Counted from the stretch's first letter, positions 8,073 through 17,190 are shown. The stretch: DNA of 64,000 nucleotides from Paraburkholderia sp. PREW-6R (GCF_039621805.1 NZ_CP155075.1:558001-622000), one strand, 5' to 3'. Program-made: numbers and translations. Notes: generated by a model from the letters alone, not told the origin.

Positions 8073-9974
8073 GCCCCGTGCGGCCCCCCGGTCAACGTGA
8101 TCGCCCGATTCGTCTGTACCTTGGCTGTGCCGTGTCTGGTCCGCAACCTCGAGCGCGTGACGATACCGGCCTGCCGTTCTCGCCAGTTCCTCAGCGTCGG
8201 TCCAGAAACCGCGACGGGCCTTCACGCAGTCGATGAAGAGACGATAGTCGGCAGCGACGGTTGTGGACATCGGGCTGGGTTTGACGACCGGCGCCAAGGC
8301 AGGGTAGGGCAGCGCGTTACCACCGATGTGCGGGCATAGCGTCGCGCAGCGCCGCAGTCCCGCGATGGCGGCCGCGGGCGTCGCGGCGAGAACCTGCAGG
8401 CGGGCGTTTTCCCAGCGGGCAACAAACTGACCATCGACGCCTTGATAGAGCCAGCACCACGGCCGCCCACCGCTCAGTCCCAACAGGCGCCGGTGGCGAA
8501 CATCCCGATTTGCAGGGGTGAGCGCATCAACGACGTGCCAGCCGCCCATCTCCGACCACGTCAGGCAGGCGCCTCGAGCCGCATCCCACATTAGTTCAAA
8601 CCGGGTCTGCTGCCGCGTTATGTATCTGGCCTGACGTAGGCTTTTGATGGCGTGCGGTCGACTAAGCCAGCTGGACGTCAAGGGCGCAATGAATTGCACG
8701 CCCTGAGGCGTCGCGCGCGCCAGCCACGCACTGTCCGACCATGCGGTACGAGGCGTCACGTCCGACCAGGCGGCGACACCAGAATGCGCGGTAGCGCTGG
8801 TCCGCGCATGGGCGTCGCGCCACACGGCTCCGAGCGTCACGCGTGCCGCATGGTATTCAAGCCATTTCCTTGCTTCGTCATCTGGCGCCTCGCCGCAGAT
8901 TTGACAGTCCTGATCGACTGACAGGGTGAGCCGCATCCTCGCCGTTCTTGGTATCTGCTGATCGGGCCAGCGGCGAGCCTCGACACCGGGCTCGATTGCC
9001 CGGCTCCAGAGAAGATCCGCGAACGCTTGCCGGGCTTTGACACTGCCTGCGACCCACTCGGCAATCAGGAGTGGATCGCACGCCTTGATGAAGCTTGCTA
9101 CTGTTCGCGCACTGCCGGGGGCGAGATGTCGCCGGACGCGGCGAGCGAGCGCCCGATACACCACTATGGTCGGTGATATCGGGCTGGCACCGTCAGGACC
9201 GGCGACGGGCTCTTCCTTTGCGCGCATTCGCCGTTTCTGGCAGCGCGACACATACGACACGAGGCTGACTGGCCTCCGCAGATCGCTGACCGGCCGGAAG
9301 CACGCGGGATAGGCAATGCCCAACGCGCGGGACGCACCGATCAGCCATTCGACGCTACCCTTTGCACGACGGCAGCATGCTTTGTCAAGCTGCGCCGGTC
9401 GGATCAGTAGAGACATTGCATCAAGCCACTGCGCGACGGGATCGAGTGCGCAAGTCTGCTCTGCCGGCAGCGTCGGTCGGCGGCAGGTCTCACGGGTGAA
9501 GAAGTGCAGTCGGTCGCATCGACAACCACCGGCCGGACCGTCCGCGCTCCATGAATGCAATCCTCCGGAAAAGGGCGCGCCACAGTAGCAACGATCAACG
9601 AGCGGCATGCCATGAATCGGGCAGGCGTGAAGCAGTTCGACGGAAAAAAGCGCGCTGTGATATCCCGCCGCAAGACATGCAAAACACAGGCGGGGCCGCG
9701 GTACAACAAGCGTCCGTTGCAGCGCTTCGGGGAGCGCTGCGAAAGTTGACCATCGGAAGACATCCGGCGATTCTCCGAGGCATCGCGCCAATGCGGCGGT
9801 CTCGCCACGCTCAAAGGTTGACGGAGGGTCGATGGTGCACGTGCACGACGGTAGATGCCACGGAAGATCGTCGGGATGAAGCACGTTCAACGCGCAGGCA
9901 CGCATTACGGTATGCCATCTCGATGCATAGGGCAGCACACTTCCAGTGTGCCAGGTCAGGCGGGACTCAGGCAT
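8052..9974 (-). CDS. tniQ: TniQ/TnsD-like target-selection protein
   Basis: A 640-residue protein beginning MPESRLTWHTGSVLPYASRW, the conserved TniQ N-terminal entry. A zinc-binding region follows (CFACLAAGYH, then ACPIHGMPLVDRCYCG, then GCRCD). Its length is closer to TnsD than to the short TniQ of Tn5053. It should choose the target and contact TniB. It overlaps tniB by 8 bp, as the last gene of the tniA-tniB-tniQ operon. The final codons run into the transposon left end. Confidence 0.85.
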   Translation of the reverse strand: MPESRLTWHTGSVLPYASRWHTVMRACALNVLHPDDLPWHLPSCTCTIDPPSTFERGETAALARCLGESPDVFRWSTFAALPEALQRTLVVPRPRLCFACLAAGYHSALFSVELLHACPIHGMPLVDRCYCGAPFSGGLHSWSADGPAGGCRCDRLHFFTRETCRRPTLPAEQTCALDPVAQWLDAMSLLIRPAQLDKACCRRAKGSVEWLIGASRALGIAYPACFRPVSDLRRPVSLVSYVSRCQKRRMRAKEEPVAGPDGASPISPTIVVYRALARRVRRHLAPGSARTVASFIKACDPLLIAEWVAGSVKARQAFADLLWSRAIEPGVEARRWPDQQIPRTARMRLTLSVDQDCQICGEAPDDEARKWLEYHAARVTLGAVWRDAHARTSATAHSGVAAWSDVTPRTAWSDSAWLARATPQGVQFIAPLTSSWLSRPHAIKSLRQARYITRQQTRFELMWDAARGACLTWSEMGGWHVVDALTPANRDVRHRRLLGLSGGRPWCWLYQGVDGQFVARWENARLQVLAATPAAAIAGLRRCATLCPHIGGNALPYPALAPVVKPSPMSTTVAADYRLFIDCVKARRGFWTDAEELARTAGRYRHALEVADQTRHSQGTDESGDHVDRGAARGGSNKFT

Positions 9975-11004
9975 GTCCGGCTCTGCCGCGAGTGATTTGC
10001 CGAAGCGTGGCGCTCGCAGAAACCAGCGCCATCAGGGTGCCGTGCCCGCTCGCGTCGACGGCGGTCTTCCACGCGTCGGCCGAAGTTGCCACATCAATCC
10101 CGACGCCGCCCGCGACTCGCAGCAGAACATGACGGCAGGCCTGCGCGACAGTCTTCATCGGGAAGTCTGATGGTCCCGCGTAATGCGCCGGCAGTGAGTC
10201 TTCCATTGCCCTCATCAAGGTGTGGGCGTGATCCGCCATCCGGAAGCCGTCCGCCCACTGTAGAGGCGTGAGACCCGCCGTGAACGAGCAGCCCGAACCA
10301 ACCGGCCATTCGCTCCCTTCATCGTAGCCGCGCATCACGTAGGCAAGTTCGCTGACGCTACGCACACCATGAAAGGGTGCCGAGGCAAGCATGAAGCGGG
10401 CGGCGACGTGGGCGCCGCCTGCCAGCGCCATCCCCATCGGCTCGTCGAAAAACTGCAGCGACGCGATCGAGAACACGGACAGGCGGATGCGCTGCTTCTC
10501 CAGCAGGCTATGCAGTTCTACCAGCCAGATCCACTCGCGCTGACTCATACCTTGAGCCTCGTCGATGACCAGTACGAGAAACCGGCCGCCGCCCTGGGCG
10601 GCAAGTTCAATCCACCGCTCGACCAGCATGGTCTGACGCTCCAGCGGGCTGCGCCGCAACTGAGCCAGCCGATGTCCGCTCGCATCAAGAAGGTAGGCAT
10701 AAAAGCGGCCCACCGCTGCGGCGCTGCCGGAGTCCGTATGGCTCCAGATGACCAGGGGCACATGGCCGCCGTGGCGCTCAGACAGCAGGCGCTGCAACCA
10801 ATGGTCAACTGCGCTCGATTTGCCGAAGCGGGATGGCCCGAAGATCGTCGCGCCGTCTATCTGGTCGTCCAGCCAGCTGCTGATGCGCTCGACCATGTCA
10901 TTGATTGCGACCGTGAACAACGAATAGTCGCGCGTCACAATAGGATGATCCCGTGATACGTGGGCGGCGACTAGTGGCTCTGCCGTTGCGGGCGCCGTTA
11001 CCAT
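9967..11004 (-). CDS. tniB: TniB/TnsC-like AAA+ ATPase of transposition
   Basis: A 345-residue ATPase with Walker A IFGPSRFGKSSAV (about residues 53-65) and Walker B FLVLVIDEAQGMSQREW (about 140-156), matching the TniB/TnsC regulator that links target selection to the transposase. It starts at the ATG at 11004, overlapping the tniA stop by 7 bp, and overlaps tniQ at its 3' end. Confidence 0.88.
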   Translation of the reverse strand: MVTAPATAEPLVAAHVSRDHPIVTRDYSLFTVAINDMVERISSWLDDQIDGATIFGPSRFGKSSAVDHWLQRLLSERHGGHVPLVIWSHTDSGSAAAVGRFYAYLLDASGHRLAQLRRSPLERQTMLVERWIELAAQGGGRFLVLVIDEAQGMSQREWIWLVELHSLLEKQRIRLSVFSIASLQFFDEPMGMALAGGAHVAARFMLASAPFHGVRSVSELAYVMRGYDEGSEWPVGSGCSFTAGLTPLQWADGFRMADHAHTLMRAMEDSLPAHYAGPSDFPMKTVAQACRHVLLRVAGGVGIDVATSADAWKTAVDASGHGTLMALVSASATLRQITRGRAGHA

Positions 11005-13055
11005 TGCTGGGCTCGCCGAATCGGTGGTAGCGCCGTCCCGGTTTCACGGTCTGGTTGTGCGGGCGTCGCATCATGCACTGCAGGCGTGCTGCCGATCCTG
11101 GAAAGGCTCACCATTGACTGGCCGGCGACCAGCTCTGCATGCTTTTGCAGGATGCGCCTTGCTTCCAGATACGCAGGGTGGGCGGGGAGCTTTCCCAATG
11201 GCGCCGCTTCGGCATACCGGATCAACGCCTCGACAGCGTCGCCGTGTGTCGCCAGATGGAGCAGCCGGCGCTTCTCAAGTGCGCGGATCGCTTGGCGAAC
11301 ATAAAGCGAGTGCGGCGTTCGGTGCCATGGGGGCGCGGCGCGCACGACGCCAAGAAAAATCCCCCGCTGTGTCGAGACGGTGGCATAGCGCGCGTCGTCC
11401 TCGTCGTCGAGACTGACCCACAGGTTTTCGCCCAGCAGGTCGGTGCGCAGGCAAAGCCACTCGGCTGAATAGCGGCCGTTGGCGAAATTGAAGTGCGGGC
11501 GGCGACCATTTTGCAAACCGCCAAGCAGTGTACAAAGCTTGCGCACGCCGACGATGCGACGCACAGCGTCGGGATCGGCTTGCCGTGGTTTCCAGTTTCC
11601 TTGTGCGAGCAGTCGATCGAGCTGTTCGAGCGGACTCCGATATCCAAGTCCGGAATGAGGCGTCGCGTTGTAGTTTGCAACGAGTGTGTCGAGCAACTCG
11701 TGCGCGTATTCAAGTTGAAACTGGGTGGCGAGCGCCGCTGCGTCGGGATCGGTGCCGCGTCGAGCAGGAGGCGAACTTCCGGTTGTGGTTGAGAGTCGAT
11801 GAAAACCGTCGGCGGCCAGACGTGCGAAGAACGATTCGATAAAAGGCCGATCGTCTTTGCTGCGTCGGCGGCTAAAGCAGGCAGGGTCCTGTGGCTTGAC
11901 GAGCCTTGCGCCCACCACGTCACGCAGGACGTCTTCGACGCGCATGCAGATGTTGGCAAGCGCGCCGTCGACGCTGAACTCGTTCCAGCATGCGCCGACC
12001 AGTTGAGGAAAGCGGTGAGCGGGTAGGCCAGCGTCTGGCAGATAGGCCGAATTGCTGAACTGCAGTTCCCGCGGCGCCCACGGCTGAAGGGCGCAGCGAA
12101 TGGCCCGCAGCACATCCTCGGCTGCGCATTCCCGGCGCAAACTCAGGTGGTAACCGAGCACTGCGCGCGACGCTACATCAATCAGCACGACGACCCACAG
12201 ACGGTGAATCATCCGCGACTCGGTGCCGCCGTGCGGAGAGGGCACCAGTACCATCATCCGACTGTCGAGCTTGTGCGCGTCGCACTCGACGCGCTCGAAC
12301 GGAGCAAGAAGGGGCCGACGCGTTCCGTCGCCGCTGGTGGCCTTGCGCGCCGAGTCGTTGCAGGCGAGTTGACGTGCCCGTGCGGGATTTTCCGCCAGTA
12401 CCCGATCGATAAAGCGAGACAGGGTCACGTAACCGCGTTTCTCGACATTGAATGGCCATTCGCCCCGGCGCTCAAAGCCGCGATCGCGCAATTGCGCGAG
12501 AAACCATCGGAACACTGCCATGCGTGGGCGAAGCGAAGATTCGAGGTCGCTGCGTTTGCGCAGGATGTGCTCGCGCAGAGAGCTTTCGAATCCTCGTCCC
12601 GTTGGAGACTCAAAAACCCATTGCAGTGCACCCGCTGCTCCGCCGCCCCATGCATCAGGTTTGATGGGTGCCTTTCTATCGTAAGACTTGACGCGCACAT
12701 AAGGCAGCAGTCCGCGCCAGCCGTGAACGTCTCCGTCCGGATGGGCTGCGAGGCAGCGCTCAGTGAGCAACCGGTAGGTCTGGACCCGGCCCATCGCGCA
12801 TTCTGCCTTAAGCTGCGCGTCGGTAGCGCCGTCGAGATACAGGCGGATAGCGCTTTCACGTCGCCCGTACAACGCTTCACGCTCAGGGGATAGGGCAGCT
12901 CTATCGATTCCGGGCCAGGTTGCGAGATCAATGTCGCCCGCGTTGAGGGCGGCACTTTGCGAAGGTTCGCATGCTCGGAACCGTGATCGTCGTATCATTT
13001 GCGCTCCGCCGTCGCCTAGCCACACCAAATAAGGGTAGGCGAACTCGTGAGGCAT
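10998..13055 (-). CDS. tniA: TniA/TnsB-like DDE transposase
   Basis: An approximately 685-residue retroviral-integrase-fold transposase. The catalytic triad is visible as RVECDAHKLD, VVLIDVASRAVLGYH and DRPFIESFFARL (D, D, E). The N-terminal region DIDLATWPGIDRAALSPERE and the C-terminal Mu-type beta-barrel region are consistent with TniA/TnsB. The start is uncertain: the ATG at 13055 (MPHEFAYPY) is annotated, while the ATG at 13001 (MIRRSRFR) has a better Shine-Dalgarno (GGAG) and would remove 18 residues. The frame is open to 13172. No tnsA lies upstream, so this element probably transposes by a copy-in route. Confidence 0.87.
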   Translation of the reverse strand: MPHEFAYPYLVWLGDGGAQMIRRSRFRACEPSQSAALNAGDIDLATWPGIDRAALSPEREALYGRRESAIRLYLDGATDAQLKAECAMGRVQTYRLLTERCLAAHPDGDVHGWRGLLPYVRVKSYDRKAPIKPDAWGGGAAGALQWVFESPTGRGFESSLREHILRKRSDLESSLRPRMAVFRWFLAQLRDRGFERRGEWPFNVEKRGYVTLSRFIDRVLAENPARARQLACNDSARKATSGDGTRRPLLAPFERVECDAHKLDSRMMVLVPSPHGGTESRMIHRLWVVVLIDVASRAVLGYHLSLRRECAAEDVLRAIRCALQPWAPRELQFSNSAYLPDAGLPAHRFPQLVGACWNEFSVDGALANICMRVEDVLRDVVGARLVKPQDPACFSRRRSKDDRPFIESFFARLAADGFHRLSTTTGSSPPARRGTDPDAAALATQFQLEYAHELLDTLVANYNATPHSGLGYRSPLEQLDRLLAQGNWKPRQADPDAVRRIVGVRKLCTLLGGLQNGRRPHFNFANGRYSAEWLCLRTDLLGENLWVSLDDEDDARYATVSTQRGIFLGVVRAAPPWHRTPHSLYVRQAIRALEKRRLLHLATHGDAVEALIRYAEAAPLGKLPAHPAYLEARRILQKHAELVAGQSMVSLSRIGSTPAVHDATPAQPDRETGTALPPIRRAQQW

Positions 13056-13408
13056 GTTGTTGCCGTTGATAACGATGGCCACGGGGTATCCGAGATTGGC
13101 GGATAGAGTCGGTTGTGGGACGGGCGCGGCCCCGCGATCGGTGCCCGGTGATCTCCCACCCGATCGTTGCACCGTGCGGTGTGGGAAGTTTACGGGAGTG
13201 GTGGCGTAAGACGCTTGTGGACCCTCCGGTCAGATTACTTTCTCCTAAGCGGTCAGTCAGCCAAATCCTTGGTTTTGCGAAGTGGAGTGCCAATAAGCGG
13301 CGGTTGGCGGCCTCACCCTATCGGCCACAATCGGCCGTTCGACGAATGTCCTCGAATCGATGACAATCGAAGGAGCAGGTCTTATGCAAGGCGTGACGGA
13401 CACCGCAA
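13056..13408. other. Non-coding stretch upstream of tniA
   Basis: No convincing gene. It should contain the tniA promoter, but I see no clear -35/-10 pair. A minus-strand frame running to 13293 overlaps tniA and has no recognisable domain. The part around 13300-13400 resembles the short low-complexity GGCCG-rich filler seen near other cargo junctions in this window. Confidence 0.4.
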
Positions 13409-13771
13409 ATGCGCTATAAAAACATTCCCTCAGCGATCCACAATTTCGGCGCCAGCTTTACAAGCCTGGTGAATTATTTTGCCGACGGATACGTGATCGA
13501 CGATCTTGATCTGATCCATCGACAGCAGATCGACATCGAGATCGATTGGCTGGGCAACATCTTTAGACCAATGGAAAACGCAACCGAACGGATTTTGATC
13601 TCAATTAGGAGTTACCGCTCCGACCTCGAGCGTCACTTATTGTCTGAAAATGTCGAGCTTAGATCGCTGGTTAAGCCGGAGTTTCATTGGCCCGCACAGG
13701 GTCGAAAATTCATGGCTGCCGTCGATGATCGCGGCAAGGATTACAAAATCTATGTGAACGAGTCAAAGTAA
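13409..13771 (+). CDS. Hypothetical protein, transposon cargo
   Basis: A 120-residue soluble protein that I do not recognise: MRYKNIPSAIHNFGASF at the start, acidic/aromatic middle (DDLDLIHRQQIDIEIDWLGN), and basic C-terminus (FMAAVDDRGKDYKIYVNESK). No membrane helix or signal peptide. Base composition is clearly less GC-rich than the tni genes, suggesting separate acquisition. It faces away from tniA and is not obviously in an operon. The start could also be a downstream codon. Confidence 0.6.
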   Translation: MRYKNIPSAIHNFGASFTSLVNYFADGYVIDDLDLIHRQQIDIEIDWLGNIFRPMENATERILISIRSYRSDLERHLLSENVELRSLVKPEFHWPAQGRKFMAAVDDRGKDYKIYVNESK

Positions 13772-13963
13772 CGCTCTGAACGGATGTTTGACATACGCTC
13801 TATCGCGGCCATTTCACCGGGATGTTAGGGCCGGCAGCCTCAGGTCGATCTGGGCCGGTCGCCATTAGACTCAGTTCGGCCAAGAGCGGACTGTCGACCT
13901 TGATGCAAAGATCGTTGACAAACGGTGTGCTTGACCACCTGTTGAAAGCTGCATAGGCACAGG

Positions 13964-14572
13964 CTAACCGACGGCAGACCCATCGGTCTCCTCCGACGCT
14001 TTAATAGCTCTTCCCAAGTCTACCAAGTAGCGCTTTACCGCTTTGAAGTCACCGCGCCACAGCCACTTCAAGCATGTGAAGAGTTCCCACGCCAGGAGTC
14101 GGTCACCATACCGATAGGCCGTCATATCGTGCTCAGTCGGAGCGATATTGGATGACATCCTCGATTCAAGGTAATGATCGTGATTAACAATTTCGACGAA
14201 TGGTTGCTCAATGATGAGTTCAGTGTCGGGTGCGATGACGTGAAACTCAACTGAAGTTAAGTCTTCAAATATTAGCTTTTTGTAAGGACTTTTCGGATCA
14301 TGCACGCCACCAAACTCAAGGAAAATTTCCGACGGTGTGATCTGCTGCTCTATCAGGTGAAGTAGCACATTGCCAGCGCCGTCCGCGCAAAAGACAACCA
14401 AGTCGATGTCCGAAACACGATCTGCGGTCCCTTTTGCAAATGAACCAACGACCGCTGCCGCCGTGCAATCAGAAGAAGCGTCGAGCGCCGCCGAGATTCG
14501 CTCAAGAAGTGCGATCTGGCGTGTTGTGGAAGGGTTGCCCCTCCAATCCGTGAGAATATCTGCGAAGCGCAT
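13964..14572 (-). CDS. Nucleotidyltransferase-domain protein (Pol-beta superfamily)
   Basis: A 202-residue protein with the nucleotidyltransferase signature VVGSFAKGTADRVSDIDLVVF (about residues 40-60), the GS-x-DxD motif that binds metal and NTP. The remainder (GDRLLAWELFTCLKWLWRGDF) is helical. Related minimal nucleotidyltransferases act as antitoxins, aminoglycoside adenylyltransferases or defence components. There is no HEPN partner next to it, so its role is unknown. ATG at 14572. It sits alone on the minus strand among transposon cargo. Confidence 0.75.
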   Translation of the reverse strand: MRFADILTDWRGNPSTTRQIALLERISAALDASSDCTAAAVVGSFAKGTADRVSDIDLVVFCADGAGNVLLHLIEQQITPSEIFLEFGGVHDPKSPYKKLIFEDLTSVEFHVIAPDTELIIEQPFVEIVNHDHYLESRMSSNIAPTEHDMTAYRYGDRLLAWELFTCLKWLWRGDFKAVKRYLVDLGRAIKASEETDGSAVG

Positions 14573-14784
14573 CGAGCAGTCCTATGTGGGTTTGGCGATG
14601 GGCGCGTGAGACACTATAAGCCGGAAGTGCAGATTTCGGGAGAGCGGTGGAACCGCTGCGGCTCGAAGAGGGCCTGCTGTGCGCGGCAACAGTCGGCCAT
14701 CAAGCGACGGTCGCCGGAAGCCTCGATCGGTCATTCGAGCGGCTAAGGTAACTCGAAAGCGGGCATCGCTGGCCCCTCAGCCTG

Positions 14785-15144
14785 CTAGATTCGCACGCCA
14801 GTTGCATACAGGTGGTCAACGCAGTAGGCGCTTCCGTTCAGCTGATTTTTCTTGCAGTCATGCCACATGCATTTCTCGACCGAATTCTCTCCACGTGACT
14901 GTGCAAGGTACGCTTTGCGCAGAGCTTCGTCGGATGTGTCCCAGTCCTCGGCATGTTCGACCTTCGCCGCAAACTGAATCTGATATTTGTCCCACTCGTC
15001 AACGGCCCATAGCTGACCACACGCAGGGCATCGCAGAAGGCATCTCCAGTCCATGGCATCTACATGCTGGAAGCCGGGAAACAGTCTCGTGACAGTTCCG
15101 TCTACCCGGCGTATCGTCGGCTGTTCAAGACAATCACATTTCAT
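14785..15144 (-). CDS. Hypothetical zinc-binding protein
   Basis: A 119-residue protein with several Cys/His pairs: MKCDC near the N-terminus, LLRCPACGQLWAVDEW in the middle, and CMWHDCKKNQ followed by YCVDHLYATGVRI at the C-terminus, suggesting two zinc sites. Its start overlaps the stop of the upstream 15141 gene (ATGA), so the two are translationally coupled. I do not recognise a named family; the two-gene layout and size would suit immunity proteins, but this is speculation. Confidence 0.65.
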   Translation of the reverse strand: MKCDCLEQPTIRRVDGTVTRLFPGFQHVDAMDWRCLLRCPACGQLWAVDEWDKYQIQFAAKVEHAEDWDTSDEALRKAYLAQSRGENSVEKCMWHDCKKNQLNGSAYCVDHLYATGVRI

Positions 15145-15440
15145 CGGCCGGGTCCCCCCTCAGATTGCCGCCGAATCCCGGTGCCATCGATTCGGCAACA
15201 CCACTTTACGTGTGCGCTCCAGCCGTCTCTTGTGTTGCGCGAGGCAATTCCGTTTGCCACCAGATCGTCCCTGAATCCACTGGCGTCCAAGTCTTCCATG
15301 CAGACGCAAACAGGCAGACCCTCATACAAGCGAACTTCGATTCCTGACACATCGAGTCTCGTATCACCGGCAGACAGCAGGACGGTACAGTCGCCGATCA
15401 TCTCATTGAAATCGACGCCAAAAATTGGTTTCGGAAACAT
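15141..15440 (-). CDS. Hypothetical protein coupled to the 14785 gene
   Basis: A roughly 99-residue protein starting MFPKPIFGVDFNEMIGD at 15440; an alternative start at 15458 would add six residues. The sequence (LLSAGDTRLDVSGIEVRLYEG, then CVCMEDLDASGFRDDLVANG) looks like a small globular alpha/beta protein. No signal peptide. Its last codon overlaps the start of the next gene by 4 bp. Function not recognised. Confidence 0.6.
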   Translation of the reverse strand: MFPKPIFGVDFNEMIGDCTVLLSAGDTRLDVSGIEVRLYEGLPVCVCMEDLDASGFRDDLVANGIASRNTRDGWSAHVKWCCRIDGTGIRRQSEGGPGR

Positions 15441-15708
15441 GTCAGTTTCCTGTTCCACGAGAAAACGATCATTCTACGTTTGCCTCGGTGCACGACGTAA
15501 GAGTTTGTCTTACGGACCGCTCAGGGCTCCATAGCCGCCGCTCGGTCACACGTGCTACGGAGGACCGGATTGGGTCGGCAAGCGGCAATGGGCTCTGCGA
15601 AGGCATCTCCGGAAAGCGGTCATTCGTTTTTCACCACCCGTGAACGGCCAGTCGTCAATCCGCACTTTCGACCCGAAGCGGACACTTAGTTTTCTGAAAA
15701 GCAGACGT

Positions 15709-15957
15709 TCATTGCAGGTTCGCTACGCAATCGTGAATCGCCTCAGCAAACTCGGGCGCCGACAGATCAACTCCGACTCGCGCAAGGGATAGCAGGAGTT
15801 GCTCAATTCCTTCCACAACGCCGACCAACCTTCCAACCTCGATTGGCGCTGGCCTGGCCGGGATCATTTGAGGAAGGTCAGTTTCAATATTTGCCACCCC
15901 GTTTTGAATGGAAATGTTTATCCCATACGGAAGGGTGTATTGCAGATTGGCCATCAT
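15709..15957 (-). CDS. Hypothetical small protein
   Basis: An 82-residue protein starting MMANLQYTLPYGINISI and ending with a helical stretch rich in Leu (GVVEGIEQLLLSLARVGVDL, then APEFAEAIHDCVANLQ). The frame is open upstream to 16116 but that part does not look coding. It overlaps the 3' end of the 15884-16096 frame by 74 bp, which is large enough to suggest either a frameshift or that only one of the two is real. Confidence 0.55.
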   Translation of the reverse strand: MMANLQYTLPYGINISIQNGVANIETDLPQMIPARPAPIEVGRLVGVVEGIEQLLLSLARVGVDLSAPEFAEAIHDCVANLQ

Positions 15958-16096
15958 TTGCCGAGTTTCGTGAGCCGGAAATCCAATTATTGTCCACCAG
16001 CATCCCTTCGTCGTCGAACGACTCTTCTTGGCCGACCGGCGCCTGATGCGGCAGCCCCTCTGCGTACCGGAGTGACCCGCCGCGGACGTTGGCCAA
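15884..16096 (-). CDS. Possible small ORF / frameshifted gene fragment
   Basis: A 70-residue frame starting with TTG directly after the stop of the 16097 gene (TGA-TTG). The first 48 residues (RGGSLRYAEGLPHQAPVGQ, then EESFDDEGMLVDNNWISG) look protein-like; the last 20, which overlap the 15709 gene, do not. It could be the N-terminal part of a protein continued in the other frame after a frameshift. Confidence 0.3.
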   Translation of the reverse strand: MANVRGGSLRYAEGLPHQAPVGQEESFDDEGMLVDNNWISGSRNSANDGQSAIHPSVWDKHFHSKRGGKY

Positions 16097-16408
16097 TCAA
16101 GGAGTCGGACGCACAAATTCCAGCCCGAATTTCACGTTATAGACAACGAAGCGACCTTCGGGCGTTATGACGAGGCCAGTGATATTCTCCCGCTGAAAGT
16201 CGTCTATACGCGAATCATCATTGACGCCAAGGCTGACTGTCAAAGCCCCGTCTTTCTCGATTATGACCTTGTGGTCATACTTCACAACCGATCCGAAACA
16301 GGTAATTACGCCTCCATCCACAACTAGCTCTGAAAGCGGATCATCAGCACCCAACCAGCGACCCTGGATTTGCGGTGGCAGCGGCTCATCACGTCCCAAT
16401 CGATTCAC
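16097..16408 (-). CDS. Hypothetical protein
   Basis: A 103-residue protein starting with GTG at 16408, which has a good Shine-Dalgarno (AGGGG, 6-7 bp upstream). Sequence: LPPQIQGRWLGADDPLSELV, then GGVITCFGSVVKYDHKVIIE and VNDDSRIDDFQRENITGLVI, which looks like a beta-rich globular protein. The frame remains open upstream to 16633, but that part reads through the conserved transposon right-end region and is not coding. Function unknown. Confidence 0.6.
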   Translation of the reverse strand: MNRLGRDEPLPPQIQGRWLGADDPLSELVVDGGVITCFGSVVKYDHKVIIEKDGALTVSLGVNDDSRIDDFQRENITGLVITPEGRFVVYNVKFGLEFVRPTP

Positions 16409-16496
16409 TCTTACCCCTCTTCCTCGAGTGCAGTGAAAGGGATTGTCGACGATCCGGGCAGCCCTGTCGAATGTTTCAAAGTGGCCGGGTAGAGGC

Positions 16497-16891
16497 AATG
16501 CCGTCTGCGGTCTCCCCGCCGAAGACCGGCCATTGAGCGTGGGCGGACGAAACATTGGACATACGAAATGAGTGGCGATTCGTACCGACGGCGCGGCTCT
16601 GACGTTGCGCTGGCGGCTGGCTCCGCCGATCACGCGACCTCATCGGCAGGCGCCCGGCTGGTTTGCGCCCGACCCGACAGAGACCAGTAGCAGCGCTACC
16701 GTGCCGTTCGGCTGTTTCGCAGCCGCGTCGCGGCCGTTGGCGCGCATTGCGTTACAAAATTAGTTGCAACGCGAATGTGCAGTGGTAACGAAATTAGTTG
16801 ACGTTGAATACGCGCCGGCGCCTTCGCGGGCGCGTCAACGAGAGAAATGGTGCGTTGCACCAAGGTAGTAACAAATTTGCTTGCGCGAGCG
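16497..16891. repeat. Right-end region of transposon 1 (direct repeat of 35193-35587)
   Basis: About 395 bp that recurs with high but incomplete identity at 35193-35587. It includes the shared block CGAAGACCGGCCATTGAGCG, the CGCTGGCGGCTGGCT block, and three putative transposase sites (GTTACAAAATTAGTTG at 16751, GGTAACGAAATTAGTTG at 16784, GTAACAAATTTGCTTG near 16868). It ends CTTGCGCGAGCG. No gene is seen in it; it marks the right terminus of this transposon family. Confidence 0.75.
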
Positions 16892-16900
16892 CGGCTCACG

Positions 16901-17190
16901 CGCTCACACAAGTAATTCTGTTACCACTACGGCCCCGTGCGGCCCTTCGATCAAATTTATCGCCCGATTCGTCTGTTCCTGGGCTGCGCCGCGTCTGGTC
17001 CGCAACCGCGAGCGCGTGACGATACCAGCCGGCCGTTCTGGCCAGTTTCCCGGCTTCGCTGCAGAAGCCGCGGCGGGCTTTCACGCAGTCAATGAAGAGA
17101 CGATAGTCGGCAGCGACGGTCGTGGACATCGGGCTGGGTTTGACCACCGGCGCCAAGGCCGGGTAGGGCAGCGCGTTACCACCGATGTGC
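16901..17190 (-). pseudogene. tniQ: tniQ 3' remnant of transposon 2
   Basis: A minus-strand frame encoding APVVKPSPMSTTVAADYRLF and then IDCVKARRGF, nearly identical to the C-terminal 75 or so residues of the intact TniQ at 8052-9974 but with scattered substitutions (CSEAGKLARTAGW against WTDAEELARTAGR). Similarity to transposon 1 stops at GATGTGC (17190, matching 8332). The rest of the transposition operon is gone. Divergence shows it is not a recent duplication of transposon 1. Confidence 0.8.

Larger units (their letters stand above)
8022..16891. mobile_element. Tn5053/Tn7-like transposon 1 (tniQ-tniB-tniA, no tnsA) with small-gene cargo
   Basis: An 8.9-kb element. The left terminus begins CGCTCACACAAGC at 8022 inside ridA, and the right terminus ends CTTGCGCGAGCG at 16891, forming imperfect terminal inverted repeats. 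Both ends carry repeated sites of the type CAAG(C/T)AAATTTGTTAC: left at about 8029 and 8053; right at about 16751, 16784 and 16865. The transposition genes occupy the left side on the minus strand and the cargo lies at 13409-16408. No resolvase gene was recognised. No target-site duplication was found: the left flank is in ridA, and the right flank is a second element 9 bp away. If the outer TGT at 8019 belongs to the end, the left border shifts by 3 bp. Confidence 0.8.

Noticed and set aside
12928..13293. A 121-codon minus-strand frame upstream of tniA, considered as a tnsA-like gene
   Set aside because: It overlaps the tniA start in another frame, is Arg-rich in the overlapping part, and has no acidic catalytic residues or Shine-Dalgarno.
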